A stretch of 64,000 bases of DNA, from assembly GCA_015178975.1 (NCBI GenBank), contig WHVD01000141.1, positions 1 through 64,000 on the forward strand, read 5' to 3'. The first letter of the stretch is position 1. Each line of letters begins with the position of its first letter. The translations under genes were made by a program, and so were the position numbers. Positions 21,195-32,467 of this stretch are shown one piece after another. Source of the stretch: Hysterangium stoloniferum. Its lineage: Eukaryota; Basidiomycota; Agaricomycetes; Hysterangiales; Hysterangiaceae. The notes under the pieces are model-generated. The model saw only the letters and a program-made list of their open reading frames with translations, did no database searches and was not told where the DNA came from.

Positions 21195-22291
21195 GAGGAA
21201 TGAGAAGGAGCCGACTTGGGTTGTCGAATTGATAGGCGTACGAAGAAGGGCCCAAGTCGACACGGTGGTTGACCCTAGACATGCATCCAAAGTGGCTTAC
21301 TAAGCTGAGCTCATCGAAGAAGCCAATTCTGCTTTGCCTAAACAACGCGTAAATTCTGAATCCCCTGACGGCTGACCGACGCATTGCATACATTCACTGT
21401 CGGGAGTCCTGAGGAGAATTATCAACTCAATATTACGAGGAGCCATTATTTTCCAGGATTTGTTGTCACTCACAGGGTGAGAAATCGGTTTGAAACCGTC
21501 TCCAAGGCTCCAACGATATAATACCATTTTGTTAAAACTCGTCAAATGACATTTGAAGTATATTTTCCTAGATCATTTATTTGTTTAAAGAGCAGTACGG
21601 TGGATGGTCCAGCGAAAGCCAACCTGAAGTTCGATCTCCGCGGACCCTAACTCCTTTATAAATCCATGAAAACCATACCACCACAAGTCTGTAGTCCCCC
21701 AGATCTGCCCTGTCCAAAAAGTATCTACAGGGATGGCTTGGCTGCATATCCGCGTAGCACATCTTACGACTTGAGGATCATCTGTCAAAGCAGGTCACAA
21801 CCAAATGATTTTCTTAAACGGCCGCTCGATCCTCAGCGCTCATACCTGATTTATTATTTTATGCTCATGTGGTTTACACTGCGGGGGGACTCCATCCCGA
21901 CATGTTTTTAAGCAATAATATCTCTGACACTTTTCGCTTTATCAGCACCAAGATCAAATCATACAAAACAAGCATGGCTTGGCAAGACGCCCATACTTCA
22001 CTGGCAGTAACTGTATATTTATTCCATCAACGATCTATCAAACCAGTTGAACACGATTCGTTTTAGATCTCTACGCGAGAGGCTCGCATAGGTTGCCGCT
22101 TCATCCTGAATGTCTCTTCGGGGGGCATCTCACCGATTTCAATATCCGAATTGTCACATTGTATATTCGGCAATTACATTGGTACAAAAGGCGCAACGTG
22201 CACTTTCCGCGCAAGTCAACCCCCCTGAGAGCAGTCGTTCTTCCTACAAATAATCTCTTTGCTAACACTTTTCTACACTCTTTCGACCGAC
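21195..22291. other. Unresolved region, possible extra exons
   Basis: Minus-strand open stretches at 21300-21545 and 21577-21788 have protein-like composition and lie directly upstream of the BAR-like gene. I could not join them with good splice sites. The right part is the promoter side of the CFEM-like gene. Confidence 0.35.
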
Positions 22292-23113
22292 ATGTCTAAG
22301 CTCACTTTCGTTTCTTGTCTCCTCGTCCTTTCACAAGGTACTGTTAAACCATAACACGTTTTGAAATATATCATTAATTTTCTCTGCGGTTCATGGTAAT
22401 GTCAGTAGCGGTCCAGGTCATTGCCTCTCCATCCGCTGGAAATGCGCTGGGTCTTTTCTCCCGTCAAGGCAGTCTTCCCATTCCAGCTATCCCTTCACAG
22501 GTAAGAAGTTCCGCACATATGAGAATTCACCTAACTATCGCTCTATCTAGTGCCAATCTGCCTGTACGGCTCTTTCAAGCCTTGGCACTGTGCGTCTTCT
22601 ACATCTACTGAACCCCTTTTGTTTGTTTTAATACCACTCAATAGACATGCCCCACCGCCGACTTGTCCTGCATCTGCAGCGACTCGGCTGCTCAAGCATT
22701 TGGTTCCTGTGCTAACTGCGTCAGTTCACTACCTGGGGCAACGCCCGATGCAACGGCTGCTCAGCAACAAGCCCTGCAATGTATTTGACAGTCATCCTAT
22801 TTGTCTTTGTTTTCCTCACTTGATATTATAGCCCTCACTCAATCGTGTCAGGCAGCAGGACACCCATTCAACGTTCCGGTACGGATCACTCATGAACAAT
22901 TTTTATATATTATGTTGGTATAACTATATCTCACAGCTCAGTGGTGGGTCAGGCACAGGCTCCGGTGCTGGGACTGGAACCAACGCTGCAGCCAGCCCGA
23001 GTCCTACAGGATCTAGCACTGTCGGGAGCAAAAGTTCTGCAAACATCGTGTCTTCCAGCACCATTGTGACCGCCATTGGGCTCCTAGCAGGGTTCATCGC
23101 CGTCGCGATCTAG
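22292..23113 (+). CDS. CFEM-like GPI-anchored cell-surface protein (6 exons, 179 aa)
   Basis: Exons: 22292-22337, 22406-22500, 22551-22589, 22645-22780, 22832-22878, 22937-23113; total 540 nt and open. The N-terminus is a signal peptide ending near the Ala-Ser of VIASPSAG. The core has eight cysteines: CQSAC, TC, SCIC, SCANC, QSC. CPTADLSCIC matches the CxxxDxxCxC heart of the CFEM domain. A Gly/Ser/Thr-rich stalk follows, and a C-terminal hydrophobic tail (AIGLLAGFIAVAI) fits GPI attachment. Expected at the plasma membrane or wall. CFEM proteins elsewhere act in haem binding or surface interaction; the specific role here is unknown. Confidence 0.85.
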
Positions 23114-23715
23114 GATCTTACTGTCTTCGTTTAATCGGCTACACTTATGCTCACTTTTAATTTTAATAATTATCGAGGAGTATAATAGTTTGCGTCATCT
23201 AACTTTCTAACTTCAGTGCGAGGCTTGTAACTTGCTGACGGGATTTTCATGCCTGAAATGTGGATGAAGACTATGTATGTACGGCATGCCTATAAAAATA
23301 TCCTATTTTGCAAGATATGATGAACCAGTCCACCAAAAACAACTGGATGTTCCCTGGTATTTGGACGCTGATTTGCCACCGCGCCTGAGAATTCAAGGGA
23401 ATATGGGGGAGTGGCAGTAGTGCCGGAGTGACAGGCAAAGCATTCTAGCAATACTCAGGCGACAACCGAGTTTCCGTAAACCTCGACCGGGTTCTCGTCT
23501 TTCGGTGGGTATTATCGGACGGTCAGGGATCATTCGGGGGCACTTGTGGAGCAAAGTCGGAATAAAAATATCAATGCATCGGATTGGTTTCCGGGAATTA
23601 GTAGCATAGACTCTGAATCCTGATCATTGAATGTCGTTAGACTCCAGGATCACGTTGTTCTTAAATAAATATGATACTCTGGCGCGAGAATATTAACAAT
23701 GTCGTTATCTCGCTG
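23114..23715. other. Intergenic up to the duplication block
   Basis: No gene. Ends exactly where similarity between block A and block B begins (AGCCTTTG at 23716). Confidence 0.55.
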
Positions 23716-26568
23716 AGCCTTTGAAATTGGAAAGCGGCTAAAAATGTTAATATTAATCTTTCCACACGCTTTGGTGACGACGATCCGGTGACCAAGATAT
23801 CTCTGCCTTCCCTCTCAGCACCGTGCATGTAGAGCGCCTATTAAAGATACTTTCACCGTAATCCACAGTCAGTCTACAAATATGTATATATTGGCAGGGG
23901 GAGTTGCCTTCTTCATTCATGGATACCAAGAAAATATTCATAATTATAACCCCTCCTTTCCATCTGCGTCTATTTTGGCCTTGCCCTATGTAAGACGATG
24001 TGTAAGCCTGGCCACCTTACCACATACGTCATCACCAACCTCTCCCATCAACCACTCATTGTTCCGCCACTTGATTGTTAAGTAGCACCCTTGTGCCTGA
24101 TCATGCGGTTCGTTGTTCTCCCGCCACATTCACCTTGACTACATAAAAACCCATATCCTATAGTGATAGAATAAATCTTCTCTTCGACCATTAATCCTTT
24201 CCCCACTCTTCCCTAGGGAACCTCGCATTCACCTTGTATCTTACTGATATTTTAAAAATAAAGAAAACTTAGTCCTGTCCGTGTTGACCGAGTGAGGCTG
24301 ATACCAACAGCCTTACACGATGCGTGTATATATTATATATTTCTTCCACCTGTGATAATTACACTATGGATCTGGGAAGACCCTTGTATGGAATTAAGCA
24401 AAAAAAGGGACGCAAACAACCCGGACAGATATATCTCAAGCCTTTTCATCATGATCGTCCTCTTCATCCCCATCCTTGTCATCAAAATAATCCGGCGGGA
24501 AGTCCTCACCCATCATTTCATGCAGAGAGAAGTTCCCAGCGTTGTCTCCGCGTATTATTCCACTACTAATATCCAGGTCTCTCGAAACGACCTGAGCGTC
24601 GTTTCCGATGCCTTTGATCGGTAATTCAGCGACGAGAGTGTACTATCGCGAGGCCCGAAGTGAGATTCGCGTTTCAAGGCCAAAGGGAATCACATCAACG
24701 TACTTTCACCTGAAGCTGCCGATTCATAAAATTCGGCGCCTCCTTAAACGTCCAAAGCCCACGCCACAGATACCCTTTTTCCCAAAACCCCTCCGCACCA
24801 CCACTGGCATTTTTCAGGCTCCAATCGCTCTCCTGCAACGTCAACCCGTGCAAAAAATTATCGGTAGGCTGTTTATCAAACGTTCTCGTATGGTGCTGCA
24901 CCCCATGTCTCGCACACACACGGACGTTCCGCCGTAAATGCAGGGATGCTTTATCGAGTTTGGGTTCTGGTATGTCCTTGGGAGGCGAGCCCTTGGCCAG
25001 TTCGGATTTGTTCCTCGGATTAGACCGAATGGTGAGACATAGGAAAAATGGGATTTTTGTTAGTCTTGGGAAGCTTGGGACGTCGGGGAGCCAGAGTATC
25101 GTGAGTGCTTGGGCGGGAGGCATGAAGCTGAAGATCCCGTGACGAATCTTGCTGGTTGATGTGTAGACTTGCCAGAGATTTCTTAATGTATCGAGAGATT
25201 CGTAGGAGATGGATTCAGGGATCGGCGGGAGGAGAGGAGGGGCTGAGGAGGGAGGAAGGAATATGAATGGCTGGAAAGCCCTGCGCAAAGCAGGTTGGTG
25301 GCCTTGTTTACTGCGAATTTGAAGAAGGATCTTACCGTTCTTTGAATTTGAAGGTGCCCTTTCGTTCCACGCACGCTTTAACATGGTACTTGACATATCC
25401 GATTGGTCTCTACACGATTCATACTCAGCAATGCATTAAAGGGGATTTCATTTGATTCTCAAACTTACACCATGCCATCCCGAACGCCTCCCTGCCTCGA
25501 ACGAAGGCGGTAAAGGTGCATTAGAATCGTTTCCTCTGGTATCATTGCCCACTTCTGGGATAGCAATGCTGAAAGGAAGATCAGCAGGTGGGAAGCTAGT
25601 ATCGCCTGAGGCTCGACTCCAAAGCGTTTGGTCTCGGTGGAACAAATTGATGGTCTCGCGACGGTAATCATGTGAGCTACAGGAGTTCATATTTGCCGTT
25701 AGAAGTTGCAAGGGTGAAAGACGATGCGTGTTGTAACGTACTTTCCACCGTAATATCGATAGACTAGTGATGAAGAGTCATCAGCGATAACGTTGTTTCC
25801 CATGAACTGTATACACACAAATAGATCGAACGGTGCAAACCAAAGAAACCTGTATCTGTTCAATTGACTCAAGATCTTTAGTCCCTAGGCGAACAATCCC
25901 AGTGACAGTAGAACCAGTGGTGTAAATCTGTCTCGGAGTTGGTAGTTCGACTACAAGTTTGCGTTGAGCCACGGACGATGATGGAGCTGGCACTGGAACG
26001 GATGATGGTAATGTTTCTTTCTCTGTTGAAGAGTTAGGACGTTGTTTGAGGTCGATGTTCATGGTTGGCACTACTGGAGATCCTGATTGCTCAGACTACT
26101 TGTGGTATAAGTATAGTATCTTGAAAACTTGACTACATATGAATCCTTTCCATTCAGATTAGGCAGTCACCTACAAGCCGTTTGCCCCTATTGGCTTTGA
26201 CAGCTGACTGCGGCTGCGTTTTACTCACGATTGCTATGAGATATGTTTGGAATTAATTAAGCCTTCCGTTTGCCGATTGCTGTGCATGCACTGCTTGGCT
26301 TCATAAGCCCTTGTGCCTAGCGAGAATCGCAAACACCGAGATTGTAAGTTGCATCTGATGGTAACGATCGATGGTATACTGGCCTCGGGGGGGTACAATG
26401 GCATCCGTCGTACTCCGCTTAACTTCAGAACATTGACGCGGTGGGACGAAACCAATTGCCATTACTTGGCTTTTGAATTCTTGTACGGTGCAGTCACGAG
26501 GGACAAGTCAAATCTCCCCGGAGCTTTTAATTCCACTCTAAACTGTCTATTGATTTAAGTAAAATTTA
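23716..26568. repeat. Segmental duplication block A (arrestin-gene unit)
   Basis: Direct copy of block B (32891-35429). Both run from AGCCTTTG through the arrestin-like gene to AAGTAAAATTTA. Block A carries extra sequence around 23950-24290 that is missing from B. The level of similarity, judged by eye over many lines, is high (mostly point differences), so the event is fairly recent. Confidence 0.88.
24435..26062 (-). CDS. Arrestin-domain protein, copy A
   Basis: The first exon (ATG at 26062) encodes VVELPTPRQIYTTGSTVTGIVRLGTK and IEQIQVSLVC, the beta-strand pattern of an arrestin N-terminal domain. Later exons give a strand with LFHRDQTLWSR, then VKYHVKACVERKGTFKFKER, a Pro-rich loop and a C-terminal beta domain (about 25315-24695). 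A last exon, from 24653, reads YTLVAELPIKGIGND and ends in an acidic Asp/Glu tail with stop at 24435. Splice sites from the second exon on are good. Exon limits between 25680 and 25860 are not settled. Fungal arrestin-like proteins are usually adaptors for ubiquitin ligases in transporter endocytosis. No PY motif was seen, so that role is inference. Confidence 0.8.
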
Positions 26569-26593
26569 ATTTGCCGTTAGAAGTTGCAAGGGT
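26569..26593 (-). other. Arrestin fragment D, left part
   Basis: Twenty-five bases matching copy A intron sequence at about 25689-25713 (ending GCAAGGGT). The remainder of the same fragment resumes at 32384 on the other side of the Ngaro element. Confidence 0.75.
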
Positions 26594-26765
26594 AGTGCCG
26601 AGTGCCGTACGATCCCTAGCATGCCGGGAGTAGTTCGGCTCTCAACGTCCAGCTGAGCGTACGGAAGTGCCTCACGCCTTTCTTTCTTTCCTACTGTTCA
26701 TTACAATTTAAGGATCACCACTCTTTACATATTATCATTCTTTTAGTCACTTATATTTGTTTTAT
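26594..26765 (+). repeat. Ngaro split repeat A1
   Basis: About 172 bp from AGTGCCGAGTGCC to TTATATTTGTTTT. Directly repeated as A2 at 31974-32144 with scattered transitions, mostly CG to TG or CA in A2. Confidence 0.9.
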
Positions 26766-26773
26766 CCCACAAC

Positions 26774-29130
26774 ATGACCTCTGGATCAGCACCACAAGGG
26801 GTATTTGTGCACTTGGGTATCAATCTGAGTGAGGGTAGGCATCCAGCTCACACAGATGCAGTGCCAGAAGATGTACCTTCCAGGGGGGAGGGGGCTGCAG
26901 AAACACTGTCAGTTCCACCAAGAGAAGTTGTCACTGACAATGGGAATCCTGGGCCACCTTGCCATTCCTCCACTTCGGAGATTGAATTCTTGGATGCACA
27001 GATAGCATGGTTAATGGCACACAGGCATTTGCTAACAAGTGACAATGGCCCCAGTGATCAAGAAGGATGACTTGCAATGGTTTCACCAGATGGAGTAATG
27101 AGATTGTTTGTGGGCCTAGAAGATCTTTGGAGGACCACGACTATGACTTTTCCACCCAAGGAAACCCAAAGCAGCAGGAGGACACTGATTCCAGAGATCA
27201 TCCCAGGCTTCAAAGTAAACCCACTAGAGATCTGTGAATACCACCTCCTGTTCCCTTACATCACAGTCATGGCCACATGTTGGCACTATGTGTGATATGT
27301 GACCATACAGACAGTTAACCACATTGCAGAATGTGTGTGGCCCACACTAGGTGGCCAGTTTCCACAATGTTGTGGAATGCGCGTACATGGTACTGAGCGT
27401 ATAGTCTTAGCTGCGTTGCAGAATGCACACAGCACATCACATTCACACAGAATCTCGCTGTGCCGCCGGCACTTACTCTGTCCTTTTCCTGACTACACAT
27501 GTTTGTATATGTATCAGGCTAATGTGTGCATGTGAAGAGTTGATAGATTCTGACTGCTCAATATATGAAGAATAGTGTTTATTCAACTACTATTAGAAAG
27601 TATTGACCGTTCAGTACAATACTATAGATTACTAGACTGATAGTACTAGTATAGGGATGCACTACACATCACAAGAGCAATGGTACAGTTGCTCGTGACG
27701 ACTAGAACAAGAGAGTAAAAGAGTTGACCTTTACGGTACAACTAGTAGCTAAAAATAAGATAGATAATCAGTGAAAGACCGAATGTCTAGGGATGAGAGG
27801 GCAGCGCGAGTCGACTACAGTGTCAATGAGCGCAGAGTCTTGAGAGTGGAACTCGACCTTCATGGTTCGAGTCCAAATTCTATTGATATGCTAGAAGACA
27901 CTACCTCTATGGGTAGCTGAGTTATTACCCTTGACACCTCTTGCTATTCAACGTCTGAGTCGTTACGAGGTGGTGTCTGCTAGGTAAAAAAGTGTCTCTT
28001 CATTTGACGCCGAGAGCACCCATAGATATACACAAGGCTTCGAACTAAGAAATAAAGGTATGCTCGAAAGATATAGAGAATTAGAGAAAAGGAATAGAAA
28101 ACTAAATAATAAAGTACTATAATATGTCTATTATTCCACAGTCTAATCATGATGTATGCATACCCTTCACAGTGCATTTCCAGCTATTCCACGGAAAGTG
28201 GAAGAGGCCTTCAAAAACCTCCACTATGTCCCTTATATCGCACTCACCACTGAGGCACGGCAAAAAGCAGAGAGGGGTGTGGAGGAGTTCACCTTCTCAC
28301 CAAATGGTGGCATTGTGGCTAAAGGGCTAGAGCGTGAAAATGAAAAAGGTATCACTATAATTGACTGGCTAGCAGCTGTGGCAGCAGTGGTGGATCACAC
28401 CAGAATGCATGCTGGTTTGATTAGAGCCAATGCTCTCACAGTGCACCACTCCATTGTAACATCCATTGCAAAATCACATAGCTGGGAAGTTGCCATGGAT
28501 TATGATGTGCAGCAATGGGAGGTGGTGGCATGTAACTTGTCACATGATTTAAGCTGTCTGGATACTGAGGCACTGACAGTGATATCAACACGGATGGCAT
28601 TGCATGCTACAAGAGCAATCCGGCCCATGGCCACCCCACCCAAGTGCCCATGATCAGTGGGAGCACCATCCCAGCCAGTGTCACCAGGGAAAAGTCCACG
28701 TACTGAGAGGGATACTTCTCATTGTTTTCGGTGTGGCATACAAGGACACTTTCCCACTGATTGCAGGGCAAAGCTCACAACAGCAGGAAAGAGTGCTACC
28801 TCAATTATGCAAGGAGCCAAAAACAAGCAGGCCCTCACCGTGCCCAATGGTAAGCAATTCTGCTTTGGCTGGGCACTTGGATCTTCGTGCAAATAGGGTG
28901 ACAGCTGCATCAACACCCACACATGCAGCATCTGCTTCGAGGATGGCCATGGAGCAGGAGCTTGCAAACAACTCTGACCCGAGAAGGGTCATAATGCCGC
29001 TTAACCCTGAGGGGGCGGCATGTATATTGAGCAAATACGGTATATTACAGGACTGGCAGAATATCATAACAGGTTTAATTGAGGGATTCGACATTGGGGT
29101 GAAGGACAACATTACACATATGTACAGTTA
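26774..29130 (+). pseudogene. Ngaro gag-like ORF, broken
   Basis: Begins at an ATG eight bases after A1 (MTSGSAPQG). The frame is stopped by TGA at 27068 and 27293 and interrupted by a 0.8-kb insertion, then resumes at about 28160 (IPRKVEEAFKNLHYVPYIALT). Two CCHC knuckles follow: CFRCGIQGHFPTDC near 28720 and CSICFEDGHGAGAC near 28940. At least two frame changes occur in between. The product would be the nucleic-acid-binding structural protein of the element. Confidence 0.75.
27367..28139. mobile_element. Unclassified insertion (about 0.77 kb) in the Ngaro gag
   Basis: Interrupts the gag similarity between GGQFP and the downstream PRKVEEA block. The word TTCCACA occurs at both junctions (27360-27366 and 28134-28140), which may be a target duplication. 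Inside is a TGTGGAAT...ATTCCACA inverted pair near the ends, so a solo LTR is also possible. No ORF of interest. Confidence 0.45.
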
Positions 29131-29163
29131 TTTTTCAAAAACCACAAATCTTCATTAACAGAT

Positions 29164-30621
29164 ATGGACTTTATAAGCAGGTATATAAGCAACGAGCAGG
29201 AGGCAGGGTGGTACTCCATAGGCTTCAGGCCAGAGGACCTAGAACGGATCATAGGGCCATTTCAGACATCTCCCCTGGGACTTATCCCAAAACCAAATTC
29301 GAACACTTATCGCATGATTCAGGACCTCTCTTTCCCCAGAAACAACCCAAATCATTCCTCCATAAACAGCCGCATAAATGCCAACAATTTCCCAACAGAA
29401 TGGGGCATATTTATAGAGGCGGCAGCATTAATTTTAGCATTACTGGAAGGTTCAGTGGTGGCAACCTTCAACATATCAGCAGCATACTGAATAACCCCCA
29501 TAAGGCCAGACCAGCAGAATGCCTGTTGCATTTGCTGGGATGGCTTGGTGAACATCGACCGGGCAGTTGCATTTGGTTTGGCCTCAAGTGCTGGGGTATT
29601 TGGCAGCATAGCAGATATGCTTATAGCCTTATACCGGAAAGCTGGCTTTGGATGGCTGCTCAAATGGGTGGATGACTTCCTGGCTATTCACTTACCAGGA
29701 CAAGTATGGACAGAGAACAATTTCATTGCTTTAATGGCACAGTTTGGTGTACCATGGAGTATGACCAAAACGAGACCTTTCTCCACAGTACAGAAATACA
29801 TAGGTTTTATGTGGAATTTGGAAACCAAGACAGTATCACTTCCACAAGAAAAATTTGATGCGACGCTGAAGCTCATCAAGGATTGGATGATGGAAGGGAG
29901 CAGATTCTCAGCAAACGAGGCAGAGAGCCTTCACGGGAAGCTAGTGCAGATCGCTTCGATCTTTCCATGGATAAAGCCATTCCTTCGCTCCATCACTGCA
30001 TTTGCAAGTGGCTTCAAATCACAAAGGGCATCATTCCCACCTAGCTCAGCAGTCCACGCAGACATGTTGTGGATTCAATTTATACTCCAGCACCTACCAA
30101 ACGAGCTGCCCATCACATTGCCAGAAGTCGTCGATATAGGATGGTGGGGGGACGCCAGCACCTCCTTTGGGCTGGGTGTGGTGGTTGGCACCCATTGGGC
30201 AGTATGGAAATGGGCTCCTGGCTTCAAAGTCGGCCCACATTGCCAATGCAATATTGGTTGGGCAGAGGCAGTTGTTGTCGAAATGGGCCTAAGGCTAGCA
30301 TTGCGGATTGGTTCAATGCAGCGGCAGGACCCATCACATTCAATCTTCTTAGTGCGATCAGACAATATGGGCGTGGTCGCCATTTTGAACAAAGGTCACT
30401 CATGCAGCAAGGAAACGAACAAAATCCTCAAGGAGGTTTACAAGTTATTAGCCATGAATTGTTTGTAACTGAAAGCCGAATATGTACCATCAAGGGAAAA
30501 TATTGCGGACGCTCTCTCACGAGGGCAAATTGCTGCCTTCTTCAAAGGCTTTCCATCAGCACATACACAGGCCAGCCTGGATATCCCCAGACACTTGGTA
30601 CACTGGATCCAGTTGTGGTAG
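29164..30621 (+). pseudogene. Ngaro reverse transcriptase/RNase H, two in-frame stops
   Basis: One frame throughout. RT motifs: SPLGLIPKPNSNTYRMIQDLS, the A-box region around VATFNISAAY, and the catalytic WVDDFLAIH. The RNase H part includes WWGDASTSFGLG, a catalytic-type LVRSDNMGVV and VPSRENIADALSRG. TGA at 29488-29490 replaces what is normally Arg in this family (CGA to TGA). TAA at 30466-30468 falls late in RNase H. The order RT-RH followed by a recombinase marks a DIRS-order element. Confidence 0.88.
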
Positions 30622-31814
30622 CCCCAGTCAGAGTGCCAGCTCCATTCACCACATCATCACAACCGACAGCACCAAGTCAACTGCACCTGGCCCCATCAGT
30701 ATTGAGACCACCATACAAAGCCGGGGAAAGATTATCTAAGTGGAAAGGTATCAATGTACCACCACCAGTGACAGTGCGCCACCCAATATTACAGATGCTT
30801 GCATCTATAGCCTCTGAAGCTTCACTACGAGATGCAAGTGGCTATGGATCGGGCCTGCGCAAGTTCCACATATTTTGTGACATATTTTCAGTGGCAGAAG
30901 TGGACAGGCTACCAGCATCCTTCCCAATATTACATTCCTTTGCTCTTTGGGCAGCAGCAGATCCATCATTTCTAGGAGAGTCACTGACGGCTGGAACAGC
31001 ATTTGAGACGATTTCAATTAGCGTCACACGGAAATACCTAGCAGCGATTAGGGCATGGCACATAGCCCAAGGTTGGCCACCGCCATTATCAGAAGATGAG
31101 CAGATATGGATAGAGTGGTCGTTGAGAGGACTGGGAAACTTACAGGGTAATACTCAGAAGAAGCCCCTGAGACCATTAGTAAAATTGAAGATGTTGTTTG
31201 CTCTCAAAATGTCCTTAGATTTGGATAACCCCTTCAACACATGCGTTTGGGCCGCATCATCATGTGCTTTTTGGGGGCTGATGAGATTCGGAGAGGTATC
31301 AGTCCAATCCAGGTCACATTTTAATGTTGACAAACACCTGAAGTGCAAAAATGCCCTAATTAGTCGGGATGATGATGGCAAATGGTATGCACGCCTGGAC
31401 TTACCTTCAGCGAAAACTGCCAGAACTGGCACATCCCAATCAGTGTTTCTAACAGACCAACAGAGAGCTTGCCCAATTGAAGTGCTCATCAACCTATTGA
31501 GGATTGTACCAGCTGGACCTGACGATCCACGTTTTTGCTGGCAGGATGACAAAGATGAGATATGACCATTGATAAAAAAAGTGGCACTAGACAGAATAAA
31601 TTCAATCCTCAACACGTGGGGATGGGGAACAACCTTTGGTCATTCATTTCATATTGGAGGAGCTTCCTTTTTCTTAGCACAAGAAGTCAACCCTGAGATA
31701 GTGAGACTGGCAGGACAATGGAAATCATTGGCCTATGAAGCATATATTAGAGCTTTCGAACAAATTGCATCACAACACATAGAAAACCTTACCATTGGAA
31801 ATATCGCTATATAG
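30622..31814 (+). pseudogene. Ngaro tyrosine recombinase, one stop and a changed active-site residue
   Basis: A helical SAM-like N-terminal part (RDASGYGSGLRKFHIFCDI) is followed by the catalytic domain. The first Arg of the R-H-R-Y set is in GLMRFGEVS. The HxxR box reads HSFHIGG, so its Arg has become His. AGQWKS and the nucleophile Tyr in EAYIRAF follow. A TGA at 31563-31565 interrupts the frame between DDKDEI and PLIKK. The enzyme would insert a circular DNA copy by recombination, explaining the lack of target duplication. Confidence 0.88.
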
Positions 31815-31872
31815 GTTGGGTGAGTGGCATAGCCTCACCACATTTTTGTTTTGTAGCCAGGCATTGTTGGGT

Positions 31873-31973
31873 GAGTGGCGAGTCTTCCCACACATATGCA
31901 GAGAGCTAGTACTCTCCCCCTACCCAACCATACAGCTCCTCACACATTCATCACAAAGTAGATGAAGCTGGAT
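31873..31973 (+). repeat. Ngaro split repeat B1 (101 bp)
   Basis: From GAGTGGCGAGTCTTCCCAC to GATGAAGCTGGAT, immediately followed by A2. It has the same length as B2 at 32283-32383. Confidence 0.9.
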
Positions 31974-32144
31974 AGTGTCGAGTGCTGGATGATCCCTGGC
32001 ATACCAGGAGTAGTTTGGCTCTCAATGTCCAGCTGAGCGTACAGAAGTGCCTCACGCCTTTCTTTCTTTCCTACTATTCGTTACAATCCAAGGATCACCA
32101 CTCTTTACATATTATCATTCTTTTAGTCACTTATATTTGTTTTA
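31974..32144 (+). repeat. Ngaro split repeat A2 (about 171 bp)
   Basis: Direct copy of A1, abutting B1 without a spacer. An unexplained 138-bp stretch (32145-32282) separates it from B2. Confidence 0.9.
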
Positions 32145-32282
32145 CCCACCCTCCCTTCCCTTAGACTGATGAAGGTATTAATGATAGTTTCAATATCGCA
32201 GATTTATCTATTTATCTATACAGGACCATAGTAATAATCTTATTAAAGCGAGAGTTGTAATGCATGAGGAGACCCACCTCCC

Positions 32283-32383
32283 GAGTGGCGAGTCTTCCCA
32301 CACATACGTGGAGAGCTAACACTCTCCCCCTACCCAACCATACAGCTCCTCGCACATTCATCACAAAGTAGATGAAGCTGGAT
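32283..32383 (+). repeat. Ngaro split repeat B2 (101 bp), right end of the element
   Basis: Matches B1. Its last bases GCTGGAT abut arrestin-derived sequence GAAAGACGATGCG, fixing the right border. Confidence 0.9.
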
Positions 32384-32467
32384 GAAAGACGATGCGTGTT
32401 GTAATGTACTTTCCCCTGTAACATTGATAGACTAGTGATGAAGAGATAATGTTGTTTCCCATGAATT
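32384..32467 (-). other. Arrestin fragment D, right part
   Basis: Continues the intron-region match of copy A (about 25714-25810) up to CCCATGAATTGTG, then leaves it. Together with 26569-26593 it forms one fragment split by the Ngaro insertion. It includes no identifiable coding segment. Confidence 0.75.

Larger units (their letters stand above)
26594..32383 (+). mobile_element. Ngaro-type tyrosine-recombinase retrotransposon (5790 bp), decayed
   Basis: Contains gag relics with two zinc knuckles, an RT/RNase H frame and a tyrosine recombinase instead of a DDE integrase. Its ends are split direct repeats in the order A1 ... B1-A2-...-B2, which is diagnostic of Ngaro/PAT-like elements. There is no target duplication: the flanks GCAAGGGT and GAAAGACG join to the uninterrupted sequence seen in arrestin copies A and B. 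The body is low in CG and its stop codons are mostly TGA, as expected from deamination of methylated CpG. It is non-autonomous in its present state. Confidence 0.9.

Noticed and set aside
27855..27880. GGTTCGAGTCC, a perfect RNA polymerase III B-box, suggesting a tRNA or SINE
   Set aside because: No A-box at a suitable distance and no T-arm or acceptor pairing around it. Likely chance within the insertion.
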